Shown one piece after another: positions 43,317 through 51,868 of a stretch of DNA of 64,000 nt. A model generated the notes under the pieces. It was given only the letters and a program-made list of their open reading frames with translations. It did not search any database and was not told the DNA's origin. Within the stretch, counting starts at the first letter, position 1. Each line of letters opens with the position of its first letter. The translations under genes were made by a program, and so were the position numbers. Origin of the DNA: Agromyces sp. Root81 (GTDB lineage: Bacteria; Actinomycetota; Actinomycetes; Actinomycetales; Microbacteriaceae); NCBI RefSeq assembly GCF_001429165.1, contig NZ_LMIR01000001.1, positions 456,875-520,874 of the forward strand. The letters are read 5' to 3'.

Positions 43317-44411
43317 CTAGACGATGGTGGTGCCGAAGGCGAGGCCGAGGAGGTACGTGACCGCCGCAGCTCCGAGGCCGATGCCGAGCTGACGGAGTGC
43401 CCGCTTCAGCGGTGATGCGCCCGAGAGGAGTCCGACGATCGCTCCGGTGGCGAGGAGTGCGATGCCGACGAGCACCGTCGCCGTCAGGATCGCCGGCAGG
43501 CCCGTCATGCCGAAGAGGTACGGCAGCACGGGGATCAGCGCGCCCGACGCGAAGAAGCAGAAGCTCGAGACCGCGGCCGAGAGGCCGGTGCCGACGGCTT
43601 CGTCGTCGTGCTCGACGATGCTGAGCGCGTCGGTCGGCGCCTGCACCTGTTCGGCGGCGTGCACCCGCGCGACGACGAAGGCGGCGTGCTCGATGGCATC
43701 CTGTTCGTCCATGCCGCGCGCGCGGTAGACGAGCGCGAGTTCGTTGGCGTCGATGTCGAGGTCGGGCAGCGCCTCGCGCGCAGTGGGGTCTGGGGCGGAT
43801 GCCTCGAGCAGCTCGCGCTGCGACCGCACAGAGACGTACTCCCCCGCACCCATCGACAGCGCGCCGGCGAGCAGGCCCGCGATGCCCGTGAACAGCACGA
43901 CGGCCGCAGGCACGCCGGTGGCGCCGATGCCGAGCACGAGCGCGAGGTTCGAGACGAGTCCGTCGTTGGCGCCGAAGACCGCGGCGCGGAACGTGCCGGC
44001 GAGGCGGCGACGCCCACGCGACGCGAGCCCGCGCACGACCTCGCCGTGGATGCGCTCGTCGGCCGCCATGGCCGCGGTCGCGTCGGGGTCGGTGGCGTAC
44101 GGGGAACGGGCCTCGGCGCGCTGCGCGAGGGCGAGCACGAAGATGGAGCCGAATCGGCGGGCGAGCGCTCCGAGCAGGCGCGTGCGCACGTCGGCGCGGG
44201 GCACGCCGCTGTCGTCGCCCCCGAGCAGGGCGAGCCAATGGGCTTCGTGGCGACCCTCCGCCGCGGCGAGGGCGAGGAGGATGTCGCGCTCCTCACCGTC
44301 ACGCCGTGCCGCGAGCTCGCGGTAGACGGCCGCCTCCGCACGCTCGTCGGCGAGGTAGCGGCGCCACCGCGCCCGGTCGGCGGCGGTGCCTGCCGGCTGT
44401 ACGTCGTTCAT
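43317..44411 (-). CDS. ferritin-like/VIT1 fusion iron-manganese transporter
   Basis: The 364-residue protein fuses an N-terminal rubrerythrin-like domain (ERAEAAVYRELAARRDGEER, AEGRHEAHWLALLG, iron-type Glu/His ligands) to a C-terminal VIT1/CCC1 domain (FGANDGLVSNLALVLGIG, SMGAGEYVSVRSQRELLEA). The latter has five membrane helices. Fusions of this type (MbfA) export iron or manganese. I use ATG 44411, which has GGGAG close upstream; ATG 44426 is the alternative. It points away from the Lrp gene. Confidence 0.88.
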   Translation of the reverse strand: MNDVQPAGTAADRARWRRYLADERAEAAVYRELAARRDGEERDILLALAAAEGRHEAHWLALLGGDDSGVPRADVRTRLLGALARRFGSIFVLALAQRAEARSPYATDPDATAAMAADERIHGEVVRGLASRGRRRLAGTFRAAVFGANDGLVSNLALVLGIGATGVPAAVVLFTGIAGLLAGALSMGAGEYVSVRSQRELLEASAPDPTAREALPDLDIDANELALVYRARGMDEQDAIEHAAFVVARVHAAEQVQAPTDALSIVEHDDEAVGTGLSAAVSSFCFFASGALIPVLPYLFGMTGLPAILTATVLVGIALLATGAIVGLLSGASPLKRALRQLGIGLGAAAVTYLLGLAFGTTIV

Positions 44412-44570
44412 GGTGCTCCCGTTCATCGCGGGCGCCCGGCTGTCGCGGCTGAACTCGTCCCGCGCCATCGCATGCGGCCGCCCGCGCGGCCTCAGCCACG
44501 CTATCGGGCGTGTGCGTCGCGAGCGCCGGACTCGCCCGGATTGGCAGCTTTTCGGAGCGCCGAACCGGGT

Positions 44571-45047
44571 TCAGCCGACGAGCTTGTTCCAGCCGTCGCC
44601 GTCGACGTGCTCGAAGATCAGATTCGTCTCGGTGTGGGCAACGGCAGGATGCCCCGTGAGGTAGTTGAGCACGAACTCGCGCAGTTCTTCGGCATCGCGT
44701 GCCGCGACGTGGATCAGGTAGTCCTCGGCTCCGGCCATGTGGAAGACGCCGATGACGCCGGGCAGGTGCGGCACGGCCTGGCGGAACGCGTCGATCTCGC
44801 TGCGGTCGTGCTTGACGAGCCGGATCGCGATGAGCGCTTGCAGCGAGACGCCGAGCGAGGCGAGGTCCACGTCGACCCGGTAGCCGCGCACGGTGCCGAG
44901 GGACTGCAGCCGGCGGAGACGAAGCGATACGGTGGACTCGGCGACACCGACCTCGGCGGCGAGGGCGGCACCCGACGCGCGAGCGTTGGTCGAGAGCGCT
45001 TGGAGCAGTGCACGGTCGACGCGGTCGAGTTCTGGTTTCTGCGCCAC
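44571..45047 (-). CDS. Lrp/AsnC-family transcriptional regulator
   Basis: The 158-residue regulator has an N-terminal HTH (LDRVDRALLQALSTNARASGAALAAEVGVAESTVSLRLRRL) and a C-terminal RAM domain (GVIGVFHMAGAEDYLIHVAARDAEELREFV). The GTG at 45047, with AGGAG 8 nt before it, is the start; longer frames are unsupported. It is divergent from the PLP enzyme gene, the usual setting of an Lrp regulator controlling amino-acid metabolism. TTCGAG repeats in the shared 110-bp gap may be its site. Confidence 0.9.
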   Translation of the reverse strand: MAQKPELDRVDRALLQALSTNARASGAALAAEVGVAESTVSLRLRRLQSLGTVRGYRVDVDLASLGVSLQALIAIRLVKHDRSEIDAFRQAVPHLPGVIGVFHMAGAEDYLIHVAARDAEELREFVLNYLTGHPAVAHTETNLIFEHVDGDGWNKLVG

Positions 45048-45157
45048 TGGTGGTCTCCTGAGGGATCGGGAATGCAGAACATTCGAGATTTCGAGCATAT
45101 CCCATCGAAGCTTCACCGTGGTTTGCTGAATGTCACAGATTCTGCTTGATTCAAGCC

Positions 45158-46399
45158 ATGCAGACATCGTCGTCGCACCTCGAGACCCGCGCCGTCCACG
45201 GCGGCATGGCGGGCGTTCGAGAGAGCGGATCCCATGTGCCCGTCATCGACTTCTCCACCACGAATCCGCTCGGCGACGTCGAGACCGGCGGTGCCTCCTA
45301 CGAGGAGCTCGCGACCGGGCACGACCTCGGCGAGGGCCGCTCCGCGGTGTACCAGCGGCTCTGGCAGCCGGGCGTCGCCCGCTTCGAGGAATCGCTCGCA
45401 GGGCTCGAGGGCACCGAGGGCGCCGTCGCCTTCGCGAGCGGCATGGCCGCGCTCGCCGCGACGCTCATCGCCACGGCCTCTGCCGGTCGGCCGCACGTCG
45501 TCGCGGTGCGCCCGCTCTACGGCGGCACCGACCACGTGCTCGCGAGCGGCCTGCTCGGCACCGAAGTGACCTGGACGGATGCCGCGGGCATCGCGAGTGC
45601 CATCCGGCCCGACACCGGGCTCGTCGTCATCGAGACGCCCGCGAACCCGACGCTCGAACTCCTCGACATCAGGGCCGTCGCGGATGCCGCGGGCGACGTG
45701 CCCCTGCTCGTCGACAACACGTTCGCGACGCCGGTGCTGCAGCGCCCGGTCGAGCACGGCGCGACGCTCGTGCTGCACAGCGCGACGAAGTACCTCGGCG
45801 GTCACGGCGACGTGATGGGCGGCGTCGTGGCGGCCGACCAGGCGTGGGTGGAGCGACTGCGACAGGTGCGTGCCCTGACCGGCGGACTGCTGCATCCGAT
45901 GGCCGCGTACCTGCTGCACCGCGGACTCCGCACCCTGCCGTTGCGGGTCCGCGCGCAGCAGGCGACCGCCGCCGTGCTCGCCGAGCGACTGCTCGCCCAC
46001 CCGGCCGTGGCGAGCGTGCACTACCCCGGCCTGCCCGGCCAGGACCCGGCCGGCCTGCTCGGCCGCCAGCTCGAGGGGCCGGGTTCGATCATCGCCCTCG
46101 ACCTGGTCGGCGGCTACGACGCGGCGGCACGATTCACGGAGTCCTGCGAGCTCGTCACCCATGCCGTCTCGCTCGGCGGTGTCGACTCGCTCGTGCAGCA
46201 CCCCGCATCGCTGACCCATCGACCGGTCGCCGGCGAGGCGAAGCCCGGCGCGGGCATCGTGCGCCTCGCGATCGGGCTCGAGCACGTCGACGATCTCACG
46301 AGCGACCTCATGGCGGCGCTCGACCGTGCGGCCGAGCTCGGCGGGATCGAGGCCGTACCGAGCGACGACGCCGACCGCGAGCGCGTCGAAGTCCGCTGA
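45158..46399 (+). CDS. PLP-dependent cystathionine gamma-synthase/lyase family enzyme
   Basis: The 413-residue protein has the Cys/Met metabolism PLP fold. It shows VYQRLWQPGVARFEESLAGLEGTEGAVAFASGMAA, the aspartate in LLVDNTFATPVLQRP, the PLP lysine in HSATKYLGGHGD (about K211) and SLGGVDSLVQHPASLTH near the end. Whether it is a lyase, synthase or methionine gamma-lyase cannot be decided. I start at ATG 45158; the frame opens with TTG 12 bases before. It is probably controlled by the divergent Lrp protein. Confidence 0.88.
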   Translation: MQTSSSHLETRAVHGGMAGVRESGSHVPVIDFSTTNPLGDVETGGASYEELATGHDLGEGRSAVYQRLWQPGVARFEESLAGLEGTEGAVAFASGMAALAATLIATASAGRPHVVAVRPLYGGTDHVLASGLLGTEVTWTDAAGIASAIRPDTGLVVIETPANPTLELLDIRAVADAAGDVPLLVDNTFATPVLQRPVEHGATLVLHSATKYLGGHGDVMGGVVAADQAWVERLRQVRALTGGLLHPMAAYLLHRGLRTLPLRVRAQQATAAVLAERLLAHPAVASVHYPGLPGQDPAGLLGRQLEGPGSIIALDLVGGYDAAARFTESCELVTHAVSLGGVDSLVQHPASLTHRPVAGEAKPGAGIVRLAIGLEHVDDLTSDLMAALDRAAELGGIEAVPSDDADRERVEVR

Positions 46400-46402
46400 A
46401 GT

Positions 46403-46449
46403 GTCACCCGACCGGCGCTCGGGATCAGTCGCGCGCCGGTTCGGGTGAC
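46403..46449. terminator. bidirectional terminator spanning the MFS stop
   Basis: GTCACCCG-ACCGGCGC (46403-46418) pairs with GCGCCGGT-T-CGGGTGAC (46433-46449), giving a 16-bp stem with one bulge. The stop codon of the convergent MFS gene lies in the loop. A related GTCACCCGACC element ends the GT4 gene near 55.57 kb. Confidence 0.7.
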
Positions 46450-47813
46450 GGCATCGTGGTCGTGTGCACGGGGTTCCGGATCCCGATCCACGACACGATG
46501 CCGCCGACGAGGAGGAACATGGCCGTCGCGATCGCGGCCCGGTGGAACCCGATGACGTCGAGCTGTGCGCCGACGATGACGCCGATCGAGGCGATCGCGA
46601 CGAGTCCTGCGATGCGCGCGACGGCGTTGTTGACGGCGGAGCCGATGCCGGCGCGCGCCGGATCGACCGCGCCGAGGATCGCCGCGGTGAGCGGCGCCAC
46701 GGTCATCGCCATGCCGAGCCCCATCACGATGATGCCGGGCAGGAGTTGGGTCCAGTACGACACCTCGGTCGTGACTGTCAGGGTGAGCAGGTACCCGATG
46801 GCGACGGTGATCGGTCCGAGCGTCATGAAGATGCGCGGCCCGAGGCGGGTCGACAACCCGCCGAACCAGGAGCCGAGGAAGACGATCATGATCGTCGGCG
46901 GCAGCGTCGCGAGCCCGGCGAGCGTCGCCGAGAATCCGGCGTACTCCTGCAGGAAGATCGTGATCGCGAACGGTCCGAGCGAGAACGCGGCGTAGATGAA
47001 GAGCGTCGCGAGGTTGCCAGCAGCGAAGTTGCGTGCGCGGAAGAGGCTGAGCGGCAGCATCGGCTGCGGCGCCCGATGCTCCCACCAGACGAAGACGACC
47101 AGGGCGACCAGACCGACGATGAGCGGGATGTAGACGACCGGCGACGACCAGCCGAACCGGCCCTGCTCGATGAGCGCGAAGACCGTGCCGCCGAGGCCGA
47201 CGACGCCGAGGGCGGCGCCCAGCCAGTCGATGCGCTCCTTGGCGGGATTGGCCGCGTCGCGACCGAGCACGCGCATGAGCACGAGCGCGAATGCGATCGG
47301 CAGCAGGTTGATCCAGAAGACGAGTCGCCACGAGACGAGGTCGACGAGCAGACCGCCGAGGAGCGGTCCGACGAGGAACGCGACGGTGGTCCACGCCGTC
47401 CAGCGCCCGATCGCCTTGCCCTGCTCCGCCGCCGGAAACGTCGCGATGATGAGGGCGAGCGAACTCGGCACGAGGAGCGCGCCGGCTGCCCCTTGCAGCC
47501 CTCTGCCGATGACGAAGACGAGCCCGTCGGGCGCGACGGCGCACAGCACCGAGGTGGCGGCGAAGCCGTAGAGCCCGATCCGGATGATCCGCAGCCGCCC
47601 GTAGGAGTCCGACAGCGACCCGGCGAGCAGGATGAGCGAGCCGAGCGTCAGCAGGTAGGCGTCGACCGCCCATTGCTGCAGGGCGAGCCCTCCACCGAGC
47701 TCCGCCTCGATCGCGGGAAGCGCGACATTGATGACCGCACCGTCGAGGAACGCGATGAAGGCGACGACGATCGCGACGACGAGCACCCGGGAGCGGCGTT
47801 CCATACTCGTCAT
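46425..47813 (-). CDS. DHA2-family (14-TMS) MFS drug exporter
   Basis: The 462-residue protein has about 14 transmembrane helices. The family motifs are FLDGAVINVALPAIE in helix 1, SDSYGRLRIIRIG (motif A) and GRGLQGAAGALLVPSSLALI (motif B/C), as in EmrB/QacA-like exporters. The substrate is unknown. I choose ATG 47813; the frame opens at a TTG inside the terminator of the upstream hmp gene. Weak Shine-Dalgarno signals make the start uncertain by three codons. Confidence 0.88.
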   Translation of the reverse strand: MTSMERRSRVLVVAIVVAFIAFLDGAVINVALPAIEAELGGGLALQQWAVDAYLLTLGSLILLAGSLSDSYGRLRIIRIGLYGFAATSVLCAVAPDGLVFVIGRGLQGAAGALLVPSSLALIIATFPAAEQGKAIGRWTAWTTVAFLVGPLLGGLLVDLVSWRLVFWINLLPIAFALVLMRVLGRDAANPAKERIDWLGAALGVVGLGGTVFALIEQGRFGWSSPVVYIPLIVGLVALVVFVWWEHRAPQPMLPLSLFRARNFAAGNLATLFIYAAFSLGPFAITIFLQEYAGFSATLAGLATLPPTIMIVFLGSWFGGLSTRLGPRIFMTLGPITVAIGYLLTLTVTTEVSYWTQLLPGIIVMGLGMAMTVAPLTAAILGAVDPARAGIGSAVNNAVARIAGLVAIASIGVIVGAQLDVIGFHRAAIATAMFLLVGGIVSWIGIRNPVHTTTMPSPEPARD

Positions 47814-47826
47814 GCTAGCCCGCGCC

Positions 47827-47864
47827 AAAAGGGCGGTGGCGGCCGGACCCGGCCACCACCGCCC
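47827..47864 (-). terminator. Rho-independent terminator of hmp
   Basis: GGGCGGTGG (47831-47839) pairs with CCACCGCCC (47856-47864), and GGCCGG pairs with CCGGCC inside. On the minus strand the stem is followed by TTTT. It lies 19 bp after the hmp stop and just before the MFS start. Confidence 0.85.
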
Positions 47865-47882
47865 TCCGCGGAGCGGGCCTCG

Positions 47883-49055
47883 CTAGGCGGCCAGCCAGAC
47901 GTCGGGCCCGAACACCTCGTAGTGGATGTCGGTCGCCGGGATGCCTGCGCTGATGGCCTGCGACCGGATGGAACGCATGAAGGGCAGCGGTCCGCAGAGG
48001 TACAGCTTGGCGCCGGTCGGCAGGTCGATGCCGTTCAGGTCCATGAACCCGGACTCGGCGTCGACACCCGCCGCGGCCTCCTCCAGCCAGAGCTGCAGCT
48101 CGGCGTTGGGCAACTGCTCCACCGCGGAGCGCATCTGGCCTTCGAGAGCCCAGTTCCCGGCGCGCTGCTCGGCGTGCAGCACGAGGACTCGGCGGTCGGA
48201 GACCCGCTGCGCGAGGGATTGCAGGATGGACGCGCTCGGAGTGCAGCCGATCCCCGCGGTGGCGAGCACGATCGGGGCATCCGAGTCGTCGAGTTCGATG
48301 TCGCCGTACGGGTTCGAAAGCTCGACGACGTCGCCGACGTTCACCGAGCCGTGCAGGTGGGGCGAGACCTCGCCGCCCTCGTCGAGCTTGGTCGTGAAGA
48401 CCCGCTCGGTGAGCGAGTCCACGCTGTCCGACAGCGAGTACTGGCGTGCCTGGCGAAGGCCATCGGCGAGGCGCACTCGCACGGAGACGTACTGGCCGGG
48501 GGTGGCGCGGGTGACCGGCGTGCTGTCAGCGGGAGTCAGGCGGAAGGTGATGGATCCCGCACCGGCGGCATCCTTCGCGGTGACGCGCCACGACGTCCAC
48601 ATCTCATCGTTCGCCTGCTGGGCGTAGAGGCCCTTCTCGAGCTTGATCAGCGCATCGGCCATGAGCCAGTAGACCTCGGTCCACGCTTCGGCGACCTCGG
48701 GCGTGACGGCTTCGCCCAGGTCGTCGGCGATCGCGGCGAAGAGGTGCTCGTAGACGATCGGGTAGCCGGACTCGGGGATGCCGAGCGAGGTGTGCTTGTG
48801 CGCGATCCTCGACAGCACGGCCTCGGGAAGCGTGCCCGGGTGGGCCATCAGGTGGGATGCGAAAGCGGCGATGCTGCCGGCGAGGGCCCGCTGCTGGGTG
48901 CCGTTCTGCTGGTTGGCGCGGCTGAACATGCCGTCCATCAGCTCGGGATGCGCGGCGAACAGGCGGCGGTAGAACTTCGGGGTGATCTCGTCGATGCGTC
49001 CCGCGATGACGGGCAGTGTGGCTTCGATGACGGGGCGGGACTTCTCAGACAGCAT
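47883..49055 (-). CDS. hmp: flavohemoglobin, nitric oxide dioxygenase
   Basis: The 390-residue protein has the globin domain with Tyr B10 near residue 29 and proximal His in SRIAHKHTSLG (H86). A FAD domain (GQYVSVRV, RQYSLSD) and an NAD domain (IVLATAGIGCTPSASILQ, YLCGPLPFMRSI) follow. Hmp converts NO and O2 to nitrate using NAD(P)H. A 19-bp palindrome lies 51 bp upstream and is the likely control site. It ends in a strong terminator. Confidence 0.95.
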   Translation of the reverse strand: MLSEKSRPVIEATLPVIAGRIDEITPKFYRRLFAAHPELMDGMFSRANQQNGTQQRALAGSIAAFASHLMAHPGTLPEAVLSRIAHKHTSLGIPESGYPIVYEHLFAAIADDLGEAVTPEVAEAWTEVYWLMADALIKLEKGLYAQQANDEMWTSWRVTAKDAAGAGSITFRLTPADSTPVTRATPGQYVSVRVRLADGLRQARQYSLSDSVDSLTERVFTTKLDEGGEVSPHLHGSVNVGDVVELSNPYGDIELDDSDAPIVLATAGIGCTPSASILQSLAQRVSDRRVLVLHAEQRAGNWALEGQMRSAVEQLPNAELQLWLEEAAAGVDAESGFMDLNGIDLPTGAKLYLCGPLPFMRSIRSQAISAGIPATDIHYEVFGPDVWLAA

Positions 49056-49105
49056 CGTTTCTCCTTCGAGCGTCGAACCGGGACCTGATGGCCGATTCCG
49101 CTCTA

Positions 49106-49124
49106 TTTCTACACGCTGTAGAAA
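49106..49124 (-). promoter_or_regulatory. 19-bp palindromic operator upstream of hmp
   Basis: TTTCTACACGCTGTAGAAA is a perfect 8-bp inverted repeat around CGC, placed where a repressor would cover the hmp promoter. NsrR or another NO-responsive regulator is expected from function. The TACA-N3-TGTA core is not a textbook NsrR site, so the regulator is open. Confidence 0.65.
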
Positions 49125-49178
49125 ACATGTCCAAATCGCGCTCCCTCGGGTGGATCGGCCCGGGTCTGCGTCGTCGGC

Positions 49179-50978
49179 TCAGCGACTGCCGAGCCGCTTG
49201 CGCAGGAACTCGATGCGCGCCTGCAGCTGCGTCACCGTGGCCTGCGCGACCGCGGGGCCGCCGCACACGCGGCGCAGCTCGCCGTGCACCTGCGAGTGCG
49301 CCTCGCCGGTATGCCGCGCCCAGAGGCCCACGAGGCTGTTGAGCAGCGACCGCTGCTCCTTCAGCGTGCGGAAGAGCGCGACCGGTTCGGGGTCCTCGTC
49401 GGCGACCACGTGCTTGCGCCGCTCCCCCGCACGTCGTGCCTGCCGCGCCTGCCGGTGCCGCAACAGCTCGGAGACCTGCTCGGGCTCGAGCAGGCCGGGG
49501 ATGCCGATGAAGTCGAACTCCTCGTCACTGCCGGGCTCGGCGAGGGTGCCGAACTCGGTGCCGTCGTAGAGCACCCGGTCGAACGAGGCATCCGACCCGA
49601 TCGCCTCCCAGGTGCCGAACTCCAGCTGCTCCTCGGAGGCGCGCTCCTCGCGATTGGCCGACTCGAGCAGGCTGTCGTCGAGCCCGTCGTCGTCGGCATC
49701 GCCGCCGCGCCGATCGAGGGCGTGGTCGCGTTCGAGCTCCATCTGCGACGCGAGGTTCATGAGGGTGGGCACGTTGGGCAGGAAGACCGAGGCCGTCTCA
49801 CCGCGGCGACGGGCCCGCACGAAGCGGCCGATCGCCTGCGCGAAGAAGAGCGGCGTCGACGCGCTCGTGGCGTAGACGCCCACCGCGAGTCGCGGCACGT
49901 CGACGCCCTCGGACACCATGCGCACGGCGACCATCCACCGAGTCGTGCTCGCCGAGAACTCCTCGATGCGCGCGCTCGCCTCCTTCTCGTCGGAGAGCAC
50001 GATCGTCACCTTCTCGCCGCAGATCTGCTCGAGGATCTGCGCGTAGGCGCGAGCGACGGTCTGGTCGGTCGAGATGACGAGGCCGCCGGCATCGGGGATG
50101 CCGTGCCGCACCTCGGTGAGACGCCGGTCGGCCGCAGCCAGCACCGCGGGGATCCACTCGCCGCTCGGCTCGAGCGCCGTGCGCCAGGCCGAGGAGGTGA
50201 TGTCCTTGGTGTTGTCCTCGCCGAGCTTCGCCTCCATCTCGTCGCCGGCCTTCGTGCGCCAGCGCATGTGGCCCGCGTAGACCATGAAGAGGACCGGACG
50301 CACGACGCCGTCGGCGAGGGCACGGCCGTAGCCGTAGTCGTAGTCGGTCTTCGAGAGCCGTACACCCTGCGCGTCGGGCGCGTACTGCACGAACGGGATC
50401 GGCGCGGTGTCGGAGCGGAACGGCGTGCCGGTCAGCGAGAGCCGCTTCTCGGCGCGCTCGAACGCCTCGCGGATCGCGTCGCCCCACGAGAGCGTGTCAC
50501 CGCCGTGGTGCACCTCATCGAGGATCACGAGGGTCTTGCCCGAGAGCGTCACCTCACGGTGCAGCCCCGGCCGCATCGCGACCTGCGCGTACGTCACGGC
50601 GACGCCGTGATAGTGGCGGGAGCTGCGCCCGTGGGCGTTGCGGAAATCCGGGTCGAGCCGGATTCCGACGCGCGCCGCGGCATCCGCCCACTGGCGTTTC
50701 AGATGGTCGGTCGGCGCCACCACGGTGATGCGGTCGATGATGCGCCGCGCACGCAGCTCGGCCGCGAGTCGCAGGGCGAACGTCGTCTTGCCTGCGCCCG
50801 GTGTCGCGGCGGCGAGGAAGTCGCGGGGCAGCTCGGCGAGGTACTGCTCGAGGGCTTCGGCCTGCCAGGCCCGGAGCTTCGAGGCGGTGCCCCACGCTGC
50901 GCGTTCGGGGAACGAGGGTGAGAGGTGCTCGGCGGCTGACGTGCCCGGTTGGGGGCCGAAAGGGATCGCGGTACTCAC
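49179..50978 (-). CDS. superfamily II DEAD/DEAH-type helicase
   Basis: The 599-residue helicase has Walker A ATPGAGKTTFA, motif Ib APTDHLKRQWADAA, motif II DEVHHGGD, motif III SLTGTPFRSD and motif VI-type QAIGRFVRARR. The C-terminal third is charged and variable. The type resembles type III restriction/SSL2-like helicases, but no nuclease partner is adjacent, so its role is unknown. I start at GTG 50978; the ATG at 51023 leaves only 20 nt to the divergent SGNH gene. Confidence 0.85.
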   Translation of the reverse strand: MSTAIPFGPQPGTSAAEHLSPSFPERAAWGTASKLRAWQAEALEQYLAELPRDFLAAATPGAGKTTFALRLAAELRARRIIDRITVVAPTDHLKRQWADAAARVGIRLDPDFRNAHGRSSRHYHGVAVTYAQVAMRPGLHREVTLSGKTLVILDEVHHGGDTLSWGDAIREAFERAEKRLSLTGTPFRSDTAPIPFVQYAPDAQGVRLSKTDYDYGYGRALADGVVRPVLFMVYAGHMRWRTKAGDEMEAKLGEDNTKDITSSAWRTALEPSGEWIPAVLAAADRRLTEVRHGIPDAGGLVISTDQTVARAYAQILEQICGEKVTIVLSDEKEASARIEEFSASTTRWMVAVRMVSEGVDVPRLAVGVYATSASTPLFFAQAIGRFVRARRRGETASVFLPNVPTLMNLASQMELERDHALDRRGGDADDDGLDDSLLESANREERASEEQLEFGTWEAIGSDASFDRVLYDGTEFGTLAEPGSDEEFDFIGIPGLLEPEQVSELLRHRQARQARRAGERRKHVVADEDPEPVALFRTLKEQRSLLNSLVGLWARHTGEAHSQVHGELRRVCGGPAVAQATVTQLQARIEFLRKRLGSR

Positions 50979-51031
50979 TGGATCCGAGCGTAGCGGAGGC
51001 GCCTGACATCCCCGAACCGGCATCGAGTTGG

Positions 51032-51037
51032 CACAAT
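51032..51037 (+). promoter_or_regulatory. -10-like hexamer of the SGNH hydrolase gene
   Basis: CACAAT ends exactly 6 nt before ATG 51044. The 6 nt between (GGAGGA) could also serve as a Shine-Dalgarno, so leaderless use is uncertain. Confidence 0.3.
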
Positions 51038-51043
51038 GGAGGA

Positions 51044-51829
51044 ATGGTCACGCAGCAGCATCCCTGGTCCCGCTACGTCGCCCTCGGCGACTCGTTCACG
51101 GAGGGCATCGGCGACCCCGAGCCGACCGCGCCCGGCGGACACCGCGGCTGGGCCGACCGCGTCGCCGAAGAACTGGCGCAGGGCACCGAGGACTTCGCGT
51201 ACGCGAACCTCGCCGTGCGCGGCAAGCTCATCCAGCAGATCATCGACGAGCAGATCGAGCCCGCGCTCGCGCTGCGCCCCGACCTCGTCACGATCTCCGC
51301 GGGCGGCAACGACGTCATCCGGCCGCGCACCGACCCCGACGAGATCGCGGCGCGCTTCGAGTACGCGATCGAGCGCCTCTCCCGCGACCACGCCACGATC
51401 GTCATCTTCACGGGCGTCGACGTGGGCTTCTCCCCCGTGTTCCGCGGCATCCGCGGCAAGGTCGCGATCTACAACGAGAACCTGCGCACGATCGCCGCGA
51501 AGTACGACTGCATCGTGGCCGACCAGTGGGCGCTCACCGCCATTCAGGACCAGCGCATGTGGGCGCCCGACCGGCTGCACCTGAACTCGCTCGGCCACCA
51601 CACGGTCGCGCGCATGGTGATCGACGCGCTGAACGTCGAGCACGACCTCGAGCCGCTGCGACCCGAGCCCCTGCCGTCGGGCACGTGGCGCCAGGCACGT
51701 GTCGACGACATCTCATGGGCGCGCGAGTACCTCGTGCCGTGGGTCGTGCGGCGCATCCGTCACCAATCGTCGGGCGACCTCATCAGCGCCAAGCGACCGG
51801 ATGCCGCGCCGTACACGTCTCCCGAGTAG
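51044..51829 (+). CDS. SGNH/GDSL-family hydrolase
   Basis: The 261-residue protein has block I YVALGDSFTEGIGD (catalytic S17), block III SAGGNDVI and block V DRLHLNSLGHH (Asp and His). It lacks a signal peptide, so it is a cytosolic esterase or acetylhydrolase of unknown substrate. The start at 51044 is set by GGAGGA immediately before it. It is divergent from the helicase gene. Confidence 0.88.
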   Translation: MVTQQHPWSRYVALGDSFTEGIGDPEPTAPGGHRGWADRVAEELAQGTEDFAYANLAVRGKLIQQIIDEQIEPALALRPDLVTISAGGNDVIRPRTDPDEIAARFEYAIERLSRDHATIVIFTGVDVGFSPVFRGIRGKVAIYNENLRTIAAKYDCIVADQWALTAIQDQRMWAPDRLHLNSLGHHTVARMVIDALNVEHDLEPLRPEPLPSGTWRQARVDDISWAREYLVPWVVRRIRHQSSGDLISAKRPDAAPYTSPE

Positions 51830-51868
51830 GCCCGAGCCGTCTCGCCGGGCAGTCGCGGTTCGCCGAAC

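Noticed and set aside
46464-49088. Long open frame antisense to the DHA2 exporter and hmp
   Set aside because: Both minus-strand genes are certain; the plus-strand frame is a composition artefact.
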